DNA of 64,000 nucleotides, taken from contig JACESF010000013.1 in the NCBI GenBank assembly GCA_013911975.1, positions 1-64,000 of the forward strand, given 5' to 3'. The DNA comes from Hyphomicrobiales bacterium. GTDB taxonomy: Bacteria; Pseudomonadota; Alphaproteobacteria; Rhizobiales; Xanthobacteraceae. Shown here in pieces: positions 1 through 11,308 of this stretch (its first letter is position 1; every line of letters starts with the position of its first letter). Made by a program: the position numbers and the translations under genes. The notes beneath the pieces are model-generated. The model saw only the letters and a list, made by a program, of their open reading frames with translations. It was not told the DNA's origin and did no database searches.

Positions 1-570
1 GAGGGAGGGGATGGAATGGGTGGGGTCCGGCCGCTCGGCGGCGGGCTCCGGGGGCAGCACGACGGTCTCCAGCACGCCCTCGTCCACGAGGCCGTCCACC
101 ACCGAGGGGGAGACGCCCGCCTCCCGCGCCGCCTCGCCCTTGCCCCGTACGAAGCCGTCCGCGAGCAGCGCCATCAGCTTCGCCCGCGCCGCCGTCATGC
201 GGCCCGGCTCCCGCCCCACGGCGCGCACGCCCACTCGCTCGCGCTGGGGGCCGGGGCTCTCCCCGTGCCGCAGCGCCATGCGCAGCACCATGCCCTTGGG
301 GGCGAGGGTGTAGTCGGCCATCCAGTCGATCAGCTTGATGAGGTCCGGGGGGAGCGGCTCGAAGTCGAGCTTGGCCTTCACCGACTTGAGCTTTGCCGTG
401 TCCACCGCCCGCGCGCCGCCGCCCGGCCACACGCATCCCACCATGCCCCGGTTGCCCAGCGGCACGTGCACGAGGTCGCCCGGCTTCAGGACGAGACCAT
501 CGGGAACAGCGTAGGAATAAGGGGTGTCCAAGCCGAGCGGGAGCAGGACATCGACGCACAGATTGCTCAT
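1..570 (-). CDS. priA: Primosomal protein N' (PriA helicase), N-terminal part, cut by window edge
   Basis: This frame is open from an ATG at the right end to the left window edge, so the ORF track does not list it. The translation starts MSNLCVDVLLPLGLDTPYSY and continues with a basic, proline-containing segment (VHVPLGNRGMVGCVW). This matches the 3'-DNA-binding domain at the start of PriA, which recognises stalled replication forks and reloads the replisome. About 190 residues are visible; the winged-helix, helicase and zinc-binding domains would lie outside. AGAGGA stands just before the ATG and supports the start. It is transcribed away from the DUF1697 gene. PriA genes often sit near atpH in Rhizobiales; here atp is 13 kb away. 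The identification rests on the N-terminal domain only. Confidence 0.8.
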   Translation of the reverse strand, partial: MSNLCVDVLLPLGLDTPYSYAVPDGLVLKPGDLVHVPLGNRGMVGCVWPGGGARAVDTAKLKSVKAKLDFEPLPPDLIKLIDWMADYTLAPKGMVLRMALRHGESPGPQRERVGVRAVGREPGRMTAARAKLMALLADGFVRGKGEAAREAGVSPSVVDGLVDEGVLETVVLPPEPAAERPDPTHSIPSL

Positions 571-656
571 GTTCCTCTTTTGGTCCAGGCGGCGTGAAAG
601 GTCAAAGGGGACCGGCGGGCTTGACCGGCCCGGGATAAGGGCTTTTCAACAGCACC

Positions 657-2283
<1,627 letters not shown>

Positions 2284-2412
2284 TGCATCCCCTGCGCGCC
2301 GCGCGCCGGGGATGACGCATGAGGCGGCCGCGCCCCGCGCGGCCCTGACCCCTGTTCGCGCGGCCGTGCTTGGAGTATCGAGACGGCCCCGCTCCACCTG
2401 AAAAGCGCCGCC

Positions 2413-3540
2413 GTGACCACAACACCCGCTCTCGCCGATTTCCGCCGCATCGTCATCAAGGTCGGCTCCGCGCTGCTGGTGGATTCCGCGCGCGGCAAGG
2501 TGCGGCTTGCCTGGCTCACCTCGCTCGCCGAGGACATCGGCGCCCTGCATCGGCAGGGCAAGGAGATCATGGTGGTGTCGTCCGGCGCCATCGCGCTGGG
2601 CCGCACCGTGCTCTCGCTGCCCAAGGGTCCGCTCAAGCTGGAGGACAGCCAGGCGGCGGCGGGCGTGGGGCAGATCGCGCTCGCCCGCACCTGGGCCGAG
2701 GTGCTCGCCCACGAGGACATCACCGCCGGGCAGATCCTGCTGACGCTGGGCGACACGGAGGAGCGGCGGCGCTACCTCAACGCCCGCTCCACCTTGGCGC
2801 GCCTGATGGATTACCGCGCGGTGCCCGTGATCAACGAGAACGACACGGTGGCCACCTCCGAGATCCGCTACGGCGACAATGACCGCCTCGCGGCCCGGGT
2901 CGCCACCATGGCGAGCGCGGACCTGCTGGTGCTGCTCTCCGACATCGACGGCCTGTACACCGCTCCGCCCGCGCAGGAACCCAGCGCCCAGCATATCCCC
3001 GTGGTGCCGCGCATCTCCGCCGAGATCGAGGCCATGGCGGGCGCGGCGGGCTCGGAACTGTCGCGCGGCGGCATGCGCACCAAGATCGAGGCGGGCAAGA
3101 TCGCCACTTCGGCGGGCACCCACATGGTGATCGCCTCCGGCCATGGGAAGAATCCCCTGCGCGCCATCGCCGAGGGCGGGCGCTGCACCTGGTTCCTCAC
3201 CGGCGGCACCCCCGCCCGCGCCCGCAAGGCCTGGATCGGCGGCGCGCTGGAGCCGCGCGGCGTGCTGCATCTGGATGCCGGGGCGGTGAAAGCGCTGCAC
3301 CGGGGCGCGAGCCTGCTGCCGGCGGGCGTGACCCGTGTGGAAGGCGCCTTCGAGCGCGGGGATGCGGTGCTGCTGCGCGGGCCGGACGGCGCCGAGATCG
3401 GGCGCGGGCTCGTGGCCTATGACAGCGACCATGCGGAGCGCATCATCGGCCGCCCCACGGCGGAGATCGAGACGATCCTCGGTGTTTCCGGCCGCGCCGA
3501 GATGATCCATCGCGACGACATGGTGGTGGGCGCGCCCTGA
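2413..3540 (+). CDS. proB: Glutamate 5-kinase
   Basis: This 375-residue enzyme phosphorylates glutamate to gamma-glutamyl phosphate, the first step of proline synthesis. Residues 1-260 are the amino-acid-kinase domain ([49 protein letters not shown]). About residues 280-360 form the C-terminal PUA domain, as in full-length bacterial ProB. The start is a GTG giving [18 protein letters not shown]. It follows obgE after 129 bp and precedes proA by 85 bp, so both proline enzymes are probably made from one transcript. Confidence 0.95.
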   Translation: MTTTPALADFRRIVIKVGSALLVDSARGKVRLAWLTSLAEDIGALHRQGKEIMVVSSGAIALGRTVLSLPKGPLKLEDSQAAAGVGQIALARTWAEVLAHEDITAGQILLTLGDTEERRRYLNARSTLARLMDYRAVPVINENDTVATSEIRYGDNDRLAARVATMASADLLVLLSDIDGLYTAPPAQEPSAQHIPVVPRISAEIEAMAGAAGSELSRGGMRTKIEAGKIATSAGTHMVIASGHGKNPLRAIAEGGRCTWFLTGGTPARARKAWIGGALEPRGVLHLDAGAVKALHRGASLLPAGVTRVEGAFERGDAVLLRGPDGAEIGRGLVAYDSDHAERIIGRPTAEIETILGVSGRAEMIHRDDMVVGAP

Positions 3541-3625
3541 CCCCATATGAGCGGAACGCGCGCGTGCCTGTGCGGCCAGGGCGCGCAATGGTAAGGAAAG
3601 CCGCATAAGCAAAGCGAGACGTGCC

Positions 3626-4951
3626 ATGTCCCAGTCCTCCGCAGCCCGAGCCGACGCCGCCCTGACGCAGGCAACGCCTCCGGCCGCCCCGGCGGACCTG
3701 GACGCGTACATGACCGGCCTCGGCCGCCGCGCCCGCGCGGCCGCCCGCGTGCTGGGCCTCGCGGACGCGGACACCAAGTCCCGTGCGCTGAAGGCCGCCG
3801 CCGCCGCCATCCGCGCCGCTTCGCCCGCCATCCTGGATGCCAATGCGCAGGATCTGGCCCGCGCCCGGGCGGACGGCATGAGCGCGGCCTTCCTCGATCG
3901 CCTCGCCCTGGATGCCAAGCGCGTGGAAGCCATCGCGGCGGGCGTGGACATGGTGACGGGCCTGCCCGACCCCGTGGGCGCCGTCACCGAGCGCTGGACG
4001 CGGCCCAACGGGCTCGCCATCGAGCGGGTGCGCACGCCGCTGGGCGTCATCGGCGTCATCTATGAGAGCCGCCCCAACGTGACGGCCGATGCCGCAGCCC
4101 TGTGCGTGCGCGCGGGTAATGCGGTCATCCTGCGCGGCGGCTCGGACAGCCTGCTGTCTTCCGGCGCCATCCATGCCGCCTTCGTGGCGGGCCTCGTTGA
4201 GGCGGGCCTGCCGGCGGACGCGGTGCAGTTCGTGCCCTTCGCGGACCGCGCCGCCGTGGGCGCCATGCTGGCGGGCCTGGGCGGGAATGTGGACGTGATC
4301 GTGCCGCGCGGCGGCAAGGGACTGGTGGGCCGGGTTCAGCGCGAGGCGCGCGTGCCGGTCTTCGCGCACCTGGACGGCATCGTTCATGTCTATGTGCACG
4401 CCGCCGCCGACCTCGACATGGCGAAGACCGTGCTCCTCAATGCCAAGATGCGTCGCACGGGCATCTGCGGGGCGGCGGAGACGCTGCTGGTGGACCGCGC
4501 CGTCGCCGGGGCCATGCTGGCGCCGCTCGTCACCCTGCTGCTGGACGCCGGCTGCGAGGTGCGCGGGGAGGCCGAGGCACTGGCGGTGGATCCCCGCGTG
4601 GTGCCCGCCAAGCCCGAGGACTGGGACACCGAATATGAGGACGCCATCATCTCCGTGAAGGTGGTGGACGGCATCGACGCGGCCATCGCCCATATCGAGA
4701 CCCACGGCTCCCACCACACCGATTCCATCATCACCGCCGACGAGGCCGCCGCCGCCAAGTTCCTGGCGGAGGTGGATTCGGCCATTGTGATGCACAACGC
4801 CTCCACCCAGTTCGCGGATGGCGGCGAGTTCGGGTTCGGCGCCGAGATCGGCATCGCCACCGGGCGCATGCATGCGCGCGGGCCGGTGGGCGCCGAGCAG
4901 TTGACGACCTTCAAGTACCGGGTGCACGGGGCCGGCCAGACCCGCCCGTGA
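3626..4951 (+). CDS. proA: Gamma-glutamyl phosphate reductase
   Basis: The 441-residue product reduces gamma-glutamyl phosphate to glutamate semialdehyde with NADPH, the second proline step. It belongs to the aldehyde dehydrogenase superfamily. Family motifs include [25 protein letters not shown], and [12 protein letters not shown] with the catalytic cysteine. The tail [25 protein letters not shown] is typical of ProA. The first 25 residues are alanine-rich and not conserved. It sits directly after proB, and nadD begins only 18 bp downstream. Confidence 0.95.
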   Translation: MSQSSAARADAALTQATPPAAPADLDAYMTGLGRRARAAARVLGLADADTKSRALKAAAAAIRAASPAILDANAQDLARARADGMSAAFLDRLALDAKRVEAIAAGVDMVTGLPDPVGAVTERWTRPNGLAIERVRTPLGVIGVIYESRPNVTADAAALCVRAGNAVILRGGSDSLLSSGAIHAAFVAGLVEAGLPADAVQFVPFADRAAVGAMLAGLGGNVDVIVPRGGKGLVGRVQREARVPVFAHLDGIVHVYVHAAADLDMAKTVLLNAKMRRTGICGAAETLLVDRAVAGAMLAPLVTLLLDAGCEVRGEAEALAVDPRVVPAKPEDWDTEYEDAIISVKVVDGIDAAIAHIETHGSHHTDSIITADEAAAAKFLAEVDSAIVMHNASTQFADGGEFGFGAEIGIATGRMHARGPVGAEQLTTFKYRVHGAGQTRP

Positions 4952-4969
4952 CACCCGCCGGGGGCGGGG

Positions 4970-5650
4970 ATGAAGCTGGGGGAGACCAACGCGGGCGGGA
5001 CGGCGGACGCCGTGCTGCGGGACGTGGCGCGCATGCCCCCGGTGGCGCGCGGGCTGCGCATCGGCCTCTATGGCGGCAGCTTCAACCCGGCCCACGCCAC
5101 CCACAGGGCGGTGAGCCTTCTGGCCCTGAAGCGGCTGGGGCTCGACCGGGTCTGGTGGCTGGTGACGCCCGGCAACCCCCTGAAGGACAATCGCCGGCTG
5201 CCGTCTCTGGCCGAGCGCGTTGCTTATGCGCGACAGGTGGCGAACCACCCGCGCATCGACGTGACCGGCATCGAGGCGGTGCTGGGCACGCGCTACACCT
5301 ACGAGACGGTGGAGCGGCTCGTGTCGCGGGCACCGGGCGTGCATTTCGTCTGGGTCATGGGGGCGGACAACCTCACCCATTTCCACCGCTGGCAGCGCTG
5401 GCGTGCGCTGGCGGACATGCTGCCCATCGCGGTGGTCGACCGCATGGGGGAGAGCCTGTCCGCCACCGCCTCCCGGGCGGCCCGGGCGCTGGGCCCGCAC
5501 CGGGTCGAGGAGAGCGACGCGGGTATCCTTCCCCTGCTGAAACCGCCCGCCTGGGTGTTCCTCCACGGGCTGAAATCCCCAATGTCTTCCACGGGGATAC
5601 GGGCGAAACTGGCAGGCGGGAACGGGGGCTCGCGCGGGCCTGTTGGTTAA
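4970..5650 (+). CDS. nadD: Nicotinate-nucleotide adenylyltransferase
   Basis: The 226-residue enzyme joins ATP and nicotinate mononucleotide in NAD synthesis. The nucleotidyltransferase signature GLYGGSFNPAHATH appears at about residue 27, where the usual HxGH is AHATH. WWLVTPGNPLK and the C-terminal SSTGIRAKLA also fit NadD. An alternative start closer to GLRIGLYGG cannot be excluded because the first 20 residues are poorly conserved. It lies 18 bp after proA and is followed by rsfS, the usual nadD-rsfS-rlmH arrangement. Confidence 0.93.
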   Translation: MKLGETNAGGTADAVLRDVARMPPVARGLRIGLYGGSFNPAHATHRAVSLLALKRLGLDRVWWLVTPGNPLKDNRRLPSLAERVAYARQVANHPRIDVTGIEAVLGTRYTYETVERLVSRAPGVHFVWVMGADNLTHFHRWQRWRALADMLPIAVVDRMGESLSATASRAARALGPHRVEESDAGILPLLKPPAWVFLHGLKSPMSSTGIRAKLAGGNGGSRGPVG

Positions 5651-5711
5651 GAAGCCTTGAAATTTCGCTCTTTTGCCCTCATTCTAGGCAAGCGGTTCGG
5701 GGAAGGTCGCG

Positions 5712-6158
5712 GTGCGTCCCTCGCCGGTCCGACATTCACGAGCGAGAGGATCTGGACCCCTGTCCACTATGGCTTCCTTAGCGGCCGCCACGCCACAGGC
5801 GCCCGCGCCGGTCTCCCCAGCGCAACCTGACGCCGAGGAGATCCTCGCCCTGGTTCTTGCCCGTCTGGACGACGACAAGTCGGAAGACCTCGTCCCCATC
5901 GACCTGCGCGGGAAGACGTCCATCGCCGACTACATGGTGGTCGCCTCCGGCCGTTCGCAGCGGCATGTGGGCGCCATCGCCGAGCACCTCATCACGGCGC
6001 TCAAGGAGGTGGGCGTGAAGCAGGTCCGAGTCGAGGGCCAGCCGGCCTGCGACTGGGTGCTGATCGACGCCGGGGACGTGATCGTTCACGTCTTCCAGCC
6101 CGAAGTCCGCAGCTTCTACAATATCGAGAAGATGTGGGCCGGCACCGCCAAGGTGTGA
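5712..6158 (+). CDS. rsfS: Ribosomal silencing factor RsfS
   Basis: This is the RsfS/DUF143 protein, which binds uL14 on the large subunit and blocks subunit joining under nutrient limitation. The conserved core runs from about residue 45 ([17 protein letters not shown], then [17 protein letters not shown]) to the end ([27 protein letters not shown]). I list the GTG start because GGGGAAGG stands 5 bp upstream; an internal ATG at 5769 would give a 129-residue protein closer to the usual family size. It lies between nadD and rlmH. Confidence 0.92.
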   Translation: MRPSPVRHSRARGSGPLSTMASLAAATPQAPAPVSPAQPDAEEILALVLARLDDDKSEDLVPIDLRGKTSIADYMVVASGRSQRHVGAIAEHLITALKEVGVKQVRVEGQPACDWVLIDAGDVIVHVFQPEVRSFYNIEKMWAGTAKV

Positions 6159-6195
6159 GCCGGGAAAGCATGCCCGTCCCCGGGCGAGGCATGCC

Positions 6196-6678
6196 GTGCG
6201 CATCCTGATCTGCTGTATCGGCCGCATGAAGGCGGGCGCCGAGCGCGAGCTTGTCGCGCGCTATCTCGATCGCGCGAAGGCCGGCGGGCGCGCCCTCGGC
6301 CTCAGCGGGTTCGATGTCTCCGAACATGCCGAATCGGCGGCCCGCCGCGCGGAAGACCGCATGGCGGAGGAGGGCGCGGCCCTGCTGGCGGCGATTCCCG
6401 CCGGGGCGCGGCTGTGCCTGCTGGACCCGCGCGGCAAGAATCTCTCCAGCGAGGATTTCTCGGCCCGAATCGGCCGCGAGCGCGATGCCGGCGCGGGTGC
6501 GTTCGCCTGCGTCATCGGCGGGGCGGACGGGCTGTCGCCCGAGTTGCGGGCGCGGGCCGACCTGCTTCTGGCCTTCGGCGCCGCCACATTTCCCCACCAG
6601 CTCGTCCGCGTGATGCTGGCGGAGCAGGTCTACCGCGCCACCACCATCCTGTCCGGCCATCCCTATCACCGGGCCTGA
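6196..6678 (+). CDS. rlmH: 23S rRNA (pseudouridine-1915 N3) methyltransferase
   Basis: The 160-residue SPOUT enzyme methylates pseudouridine 1915 in helix 69 of 23S rRNA. The start (GTG) gives [20 protein letters not shown]. The SAM-binding knot is seen as [14 protein letters not shown] and [11 protein letters not shown], and the protein ends in the classical GHPYHRA tail. It follows rsfS by 37 bp in the same direction and is the last gene before the leftward SDR gene, whose stop is 24 bp away. Confidence 0.95.
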   Translation: MRILICCIGRMKAGAERELVARYLDRAKAGGRALGLSGFDVSEHAESAARRAEDRMAEEGAALLAAIPAGARLCLLDPRGKNLSSEDFSARIGRERDAGAGAFACVIGGADGLSPELRARADLLLAFGAATFPHQLVRVMLAEQVYRATTILSGHPYHRA

Positions 6679-6702
6679 GGGCCCAGCGGGGCGCGGAAAC
6701 CC

Positions 6703-7419
6703 TCAGCGTCCTCCGAGGCTCGCCCCACCGTCCACGCCCAGCACCTGCCCGGTGATGAAGCTCGCCGCATCCGACAGCAGGAAGGCGGCGGCCGCGGCGA
6801 TCTCGTCGGGCGTGCCGAACCGGCCCATGGGAATGGAGGCGAGCGCCTTGCGCTCCGCCGCGCTGCCATGGGGCCGGGTGAGGCGCATCAGTTCGGTGTC
6901 GATGGGGCCGGGGGCGATGGCGTTGGAGGTGATGGCGAGCGGCGCCAGTTCCAGGGCCCAGCTCCGGGTGCAGCCCAGCAGCGCGCTCTTGGCGGCGGAA
7001 TAGGCGGTGCGGTCGTAGCCGCCATGGATGGTGCGGCTGACGATGTTGAGGATGCGCCCGAACCCGCGCGCCTTCATGTCCGGCAGCACCGCCTGCGTCG
7101 CCTGGACCGCCACCCGCACATTCAGGTCGAACACCGCTTCCAGGGTCGCGAGGTCCACCTGCCCGAACGGCTGGGGCATGACCACGCCCACATTGTTCAT
7201 GATGCGCAGCACCTCGAACCGCGCCACCACGTCTTCCAGGAAGGCGGCGGTGGCGGCCGTGTCGGCGAGGTCGCAGGCGATGAACGTGCCGGGAAAGGCG
7301 TTCGCCGGGGCGGTCCGCGCCACGCCCACCACATGATGTCCCTCGTCCGCGAGGCGCGCGGCGGTGGCGAGGCCGATGCCCTTGGAGGCCCCGGTGATGA
7401 GGATGGCGGATTGGCGCAT
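6703..7419 (-). CDS. Short-chain dehydrogenase/reductase (SDR)
   Basis: This 238-residue SDR has the classical order of motifs: TGASKGIG near residue 10 for the dinucleotide, NNVGV in place of NNAG, and the YSAAK active-site pair near residue 145. It ends VLGVDGGASLGGR. The long ORF in the track starts 35 residues earlier, but the ATG at 7419 follows AGGGGGAAACC, so I use it. The substrate cannot be told. It is inserted leftward between rlmH and the envC-like gene, which otherwise are often adjacent, so it may be a local acquisition. Its stop is close to that of rlmH. Confidence 0.9.
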   Translation of the reverse strand: MRQSAILITGASKGIGLATAARLADEGHHVVGVARTAPANAFPGTFIACDLADTAATAAFLEDVVARFEVLRIMNNVGVVMPQPFGQVDLATLEAVFDLNVRVAVQATQAVLPDMKARGFGRILNIVSRTIHGGYDRTAYSAAKSALLGCTRSWALELAPLAITSNAIAPGPIDTELMRLTRPHGSAAERKALASIPMGRFGTPDEIAAAAAFLLSDAASFITGQVLGVDGGASLGGR

Positions 7420-7564
7420 GGTTTCCCCCTGTGGGTGTCGTCTTGTTGTGGCGCCAGTTCTGCCACGGGGGCGCGGGGCCGGCCAGCGGGGAAGGCGCTT
7501 GCCCGCCGGTGGCGCGAGCGGCATGGTTTACCTCTGCGCAACCATGCTGGTTTAGCCTTCCTTC

Positions 7565-8893
7565 ATGATTGCACCCCTTCGCATCCTCGCGACGGCGATC
7601 CTCCTGGCCTGCGCAAGCGCGCTGCCCGTGGAGGCGCAGGCGCCGGGCGTCGCCCAGCCGGGCGCGCCCGTGCCGCGCCCGCGCCCCGCGCAGGGGGCCG
7701 CGCCGCGCGTGGACACCGATGCGCTGAAAAGCGACGTGACCCGCAACGAGGCCTTCCAGCAGCGCCTCGGCGCGGAGCTTGAGGCGGCACGCGGCGACCG
7801 GGGCAAGCTGAACCAGCTCCTGGTGGACACCGCCGCCCGCTCGCGCGAGGTGGAGCAGCAACTGATCGAGGTCGAGGCCCGCATGACGGAACTCGACCGG
7901 ACGGGCGGGCAGATCCAGGCGTCACTGCTCCAGCGGCGCGCGGTGCTCGCGGAGGTTCTGGCCGCCCTGGTGCGCATGGGCCGCAACCCGCCGCCCGCCT
8001 TGCTCATGCGGCCGGGGGATGCGCTGGATGCGGTGCGGTCCGCCATCCTGCTGGGCGCCATCCTGCCCGAAATGCGCGTCGAGGCGGAGACGCTGGCGGC
8101 TGACCTTGCGGAACTCTCCCAGGTGCGCGCGGAGCTCTCGGCGGCCCGCGAGCGCCTCACCGGCCTGCGCCGCTCCCTGGAGGAGGATCGGGCCCGCATC
8201 GCGGCCCTGGTGGGCGAGCGCCAGCGCCGTCAGGCGGAGGCCAATCCCATCCCGCCAGCGGAGAAAGCCCAGGCCGAGTCGGTGGCGAAGGGCACCGGCG
8301 ATGTGCACGATCTCGTGACCCGGCTCGAGACCGAAGTGCCGCCCGCCGCCCGCGCGGCCGAGGCGGCGCGCACCGGACCCGCCGCCGCGCCGGGGGGCGG
8401 AACGCCGAACCCGACCGAGATCGCCGCCCTCCAAAATCCCGCCCGCCTCGCGCCCGCCATGCCCTTCGTTGAGGCCAAAGGCTTGTTGCCATTACCTGTT
8501 GCGGGTGTGCGCCTGAAGGATTTCGGCGCCACGGACGGGGTCGGCGGCACGGAAAAGGGGCTCACCATCGCGACCCGCATGGGCGCCCAGGTGACGGCGC
8601 CGACCGACGGCTGGGTGGTCTATGCGGGGCCGTTTCGTAGTTACGGGCAACTCTTGATCATCAATGCGGGCGGCGGGTACCATGTGCTGATGGCAGGCAT
8701 GGAACGCATTACCGTCGATCTCGGCCAGTTCGTCCTGGCGGGCGAGCCGGTCGCGGTAATGGGAAGCGGGCCGCGCGCGGCGAGCGCGGCCTCGGGACAG
8801 CCTCAATTATATGTGGAATTCCGCAAGGACGGGATTTCCATCGATCCCGCCCCGTGGTGGGCGGCAACGGACAGTCAGAAGGTGCGCGGATGA
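7565..8893 (+). CDS. EnvC-like murein hydrolase activator (degenerate LytM/M23 domain)
   Basis: The 442-residue product has a signal peptide (about residues 1-25, ending VEAQA), a proline-rich linker, a long coiled-coil region (about 50-245, rich in Glu, Arg and Gln) and a C-terminal LytM/M23 domain (about 320-440). In that domain the zinc ligands look lost: the first H-x3-D is replaced by KGLTIA, and the usual LHFE is LYVEF. This is the layout of EnvC, which activates amidases in the periplasm during septum splitting rather than cutting peptidoglycan itself. Its stop overlaps the ctpA start in ATGATG, so translation is coupled. Confidence 0.88.
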   Translation: MIAPLRILATAILLACASALPVEAQAPGVAQPGAPVPRPRPAQGAAPRVDTDALKSDVTRNEAFQQRLGAELEAARGDRGKLNQLLVDTAARSREVEQQLIEVEARMTELDRTGGQIQASLLQRRAVLAEVLAALVRMGRNPPPALLMRPGDALDAVRSAILLGAILPEMRVEAETLAADLAELSQVRAELSAARERLTGLRRSLEEDRARIAALVGERQRRQAEANPIPPAEKAQAESVAKGTGDVHDLVTRLETEVPPAARAAEAARTGPAAAPGGGTPNPTEIAALQNPARLAPAMPFVEAKGLLPLPVAGVRLKDFGATDGVGGTEKGLTIATRMGAQVTAPTDGWVVYAGPFRSYGQLLIINAGGGYHVLMAGMERITVDLGQFVLAGEPVAVMGSGPRAASAASGQPQLYVEFRKDGISIDPAPWWAATDSQKVRG

Positions 8894-10239
8894 TGCGTCG
8901 TACGTCTTTCTTTGCTTTCGGCGTCGCCGCCGGTGCCCTGGCGGCTGTGCTCGTCACGCAGACCGACGCCATCTCGGGCATGGCCGCGCAAGCCGCCTCG
9001 TCCGACACCTACCGTCAGCTCAACCTGTTCGGCGACGTGTTCGAGCGGGTGCGGTCCGACTATGTGGAGAAGCCGGACGACGCCAAGCTGGTGGAAGCGG
9101 CCATCAACGGCATGCTGGCGGGCCTCGACCCCCACTCCTCCTACATGGACGCGAAGAGCTTCCGCGACATGCAGGTGCAGACGCGCGGCGAGTTCGGCGG
9201 CCTCGGCATCGAAGTCACCATGGAAGACGGCCTCGTGAAGGTCATCGCCCCCATCGACGACACCCCGGCCGCCAAGGCGGGCGTGCAGGCGGGCGACATC
9301 ATCACCAAGCTGGACGGCGACCAGGTGCAGGGCATGACCCTGAACCAGGCCGTGGAGAAGATGCGCGGCGCCGTGAACACGCCCATCATCCTCACCGTGG
9401 TGCGCAAGGGCCAGGACAAGCCGGTTGAGATCAAGGTGGTGCGCGACACCATCCGCATCCGCGCCGTGCGCTCGCGCATCGAGAACGGCAATATCGGTTA
9501 TGTGCGCGTCACCTCGTTCAACGAGCAGACCTACGACAACCTGAAGAAGGCCATCGAGGACGTGACGGCGCAGATCGGCCCGGACAAGATCAAGGGCTAC
9601 ATCATCGACCTGCGCAACAATCCCGGCGGCCTGCTGGACCAGGCCATCGCGGTGTCCGACGCCTTCCTGGAGCGGGGCGAGATCGTCTCCACCCGCGGGC
9701 GCAACGCCGACGAGACCCAGCGCTTCAACGCGCGCGGCGGCGACCTCACCAAGGGTCGGCCGATCATCGTGCTGACCAATGGCGGCTCTGCCTCGGCCTC
9801 CGAGATCGTGGCCGGCGCCCTGCAGGACCACAAGCGCGCGACCATCCTGGGCTCGCGCAGCTTCGGCAAGGGCTCGGTGCAGACCATCATCCCGCTCGGC
9901 GGCAACGGCGCCCTGCGCCTCACCACCGCGCGCTACTACACGCCCTCGGGCCGCTCCATCCAGGCCAAGGGCATCGAGCCGGACATCGTCCTCATCCAGG
10001 ACCTGCCGGACGAGCAGAAGGCCAAGATCGCGGCCGCCGGTGGCGACACCACGCGCGGCGAGGCGTCGCTGAAGGGCCACCTGAAGAATGGCGAGGACGA
10101 GCAGGCCGGGTCTCCGTCCTACGTGCCCGCCGATCCCAAGGACGACACCCAGCTCAAGATGGCGGTGGACCTGCTGGAAGGCACCCAGAAGAACGCGGCC
10201 TTCCCGCCCAATCCCAACAAGACCAGCGTCGCCAACTGA
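8890..10239 (+). CDS. ctpA: Carboxy-terminal processing protease (S41 family)
   Basis: The 449-residue periplasmic protease has an N-terminal membrane/signal segment ([20 protein letters not shown]), a CTP helical region, a PDZ domain at about 85-165 (GGLGIEVTMEDG), and the S41 catalytic core. The nucleophile serine lies in GGSASASEIVAGA and the lysine in RSFGKGSVQT. Such proteases trim C-termini of periplasmic proteins and often act with murein hydrolase regulators. I start at 8890, where ATG overlaps the envC-like stop, rather than at the upstream GTG in the ORF track. A strong terminator follows 22 bp after the stop. Confidence 0.95.
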   Translation: MMRRTSFFAFGVAAGALAAVLVTQTDAISGMAAQAASSDTYRQLNLFGDVFERVRSDYVEKPDDAKLVEAAINGMLAGLDPHSSYMDAKSFRDMQVQTRGEFGGLGIEVTMEDGLVKVIAPIDDTPAAKAGVQAGDIITKLDGDQVQGMTLNQAVEKMRGAVNTPIILTVVRKGQDKPVEIKVVRDTIRIRAVRSRIENGNIGYVRVTSFNEQTYDNLKKAIEDVTAQIGPDKIKGYIIDLRNNPGGLLDQAIAVSDAFLERGEIVSTRGRNADETQRFNARGGDLTKGRPIIVLTNGGSASASEIVAGALQDHKRATILGSRSFGKGSVQTIIPLGGNGALRLTTARYYTPSGRSIQAKGIEPDIVLIQDLPDEQKAKIAAAGGDTTRGEASLKGHLKNGEDEQAGSPSYVPADPKDDTQLKMAVDLLEGTQKNAAFPPNPNKTSVAN

Positions 10240-10260
10240 GCCTCGCGGTTCCGTAACGAA

Positions 10261-10291
10261 AGGCCCCGCCGGCGACGGCGGGGCCTTTTTC
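10261..10291 (+). terminator. Rho-independent terminator after ctpA
   Basis: GGCCCCGCC and GGCGGGGCC form a nine-pair stem around GGCGAC and are followed by five T. It ends the envC-ctpA transcript. Confidence 0.9.
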
Positions 10292-10473
10292 GTTTCGCGC
10301 GAGTGCGTGCCGGGAGCGGCCATGCCGCCGGCTTCGGCCGGTTGTGCCGCGATTTTATGCGCGCCGCCGCTTGCGCGGGCGGGCGCGGTCCTCCGGGCGG
10401 GCACCGGCGGTGCCGGACGGCATGGCATATGTCTTGCGAGGATGGCGCGGACCCCTTCCGGAGCCGTGCCCTC

Positions 10474-11259
10474 ATGCCCGTCACCCGCCGCCTGCTTCTC
10501 GCCACCGGCCTGTCCGCCCTTCTCCTCGCCGCCGGTCCGGCCCATGCCGACGCGCTCGACGACATCCTGAAGGCAGGCGTCATCAAGATCGCCGTTCCGC
10601 AGGATTTCCCGCCCTTCGGCTCCGTGGGGCCGGACCTGAAGCCGGTGGGCTATGACATCGATGTCGCCAACCTCATTGCCCAGAAGCTGGGCGTGAAGGC
10701 GGAGCTGGTGCCGGTCACGTCGGCCAACCGCATTCCCTACCTCCAGACCAAGAAGGTGGACCTGGTCATCTCGACGCTGGGCAAGAATCCCGAGCGTGAG
10801 AAGGTCATCGACTTCTCGGTGGCCTATGCGCCCTTCTTCAACGGGGTGTTCGGCCCGGCGGACCTGAAAGTGTCGAAGCCGGAAGACCTTGCGGGCATGA
10901 CGGTGGGCGTCACGCGCGGCTCCATCGAGGATCTTGAGCTGACCAAGATCGCGCCGCCCACAGCCGACATCAAGCGCTACGAGGACAACAACGCCACCAT
11001 CTCGGCCTTCCTCTCCGGGCAGGCGAAAGTGGTCGCCACCGGCAATGTGGTGGCCGCCGCCATCCTCGCGCGCAACCCGCCGAAGAAGCCGGAGGTGAAG
11101 TTCCTGATCAAGAACTCGCCCTGCTATGTGGGTCTCAACAAGGACGAGCCCAAGCTCCTGGCCAAGGTGGATTCCATCCTCACCGCCGCCCGGACGGACG
11201 GGGCGCTGGAGGCCATTTCCAAGAAGTGGCTCGGCACCCCGCTGCCCACCGACCTGTGA
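10474..11259 (+). CDS. Polar amino-acid ABC transporter, periplasmic binding protein
   Basis: The 261-residue protein starts MPVTRRLLLATGLSALLLAA and has a clear signal peptide cleaved after AHA. The rest is a type II solute-binding fold of the PAAT family: IKIAVPQDFPPFGSVG, GYDIDVANLIAQKLG, and a C-terminal AISKKWLGT. The ORF track extends 57 residues upstream, but that stretch is arginine-rich and not plausible. It leads an operon with two permeases and one ATPase. The substrate is probably an amino acid or amine, but the exact one cannot be read from the sequence. Confidence 0.92.
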   Translation: MPVTRRLLLATGLSALLLAAGPAHADALDDILKAGVIKIAVPQDFPPFGSVGPDLKPVGYDIDVANLIAQKLGVKAELVPVTSANRIPYLQTKKVDLVISTLGKNPEREKVIDFSVAYAPFFNGVFGPADLKVSKPEDLAGMTVGVTRGSIEDLELTKIAPPTADIKRYEDNNATISAFLSGQAKVVATGNVVAAAILARNPPKKPEVKFLIKNSPCYVGLNKDEPKLLAKVDSILTAARTDGALEAISKKWLGTPLPTDL

Positions 11260-11308
11260 TCCGCACGCCGCGTCGGGTCGGCCGCAGGGCCGGGGAGGGG
11301 AGGGGCGG

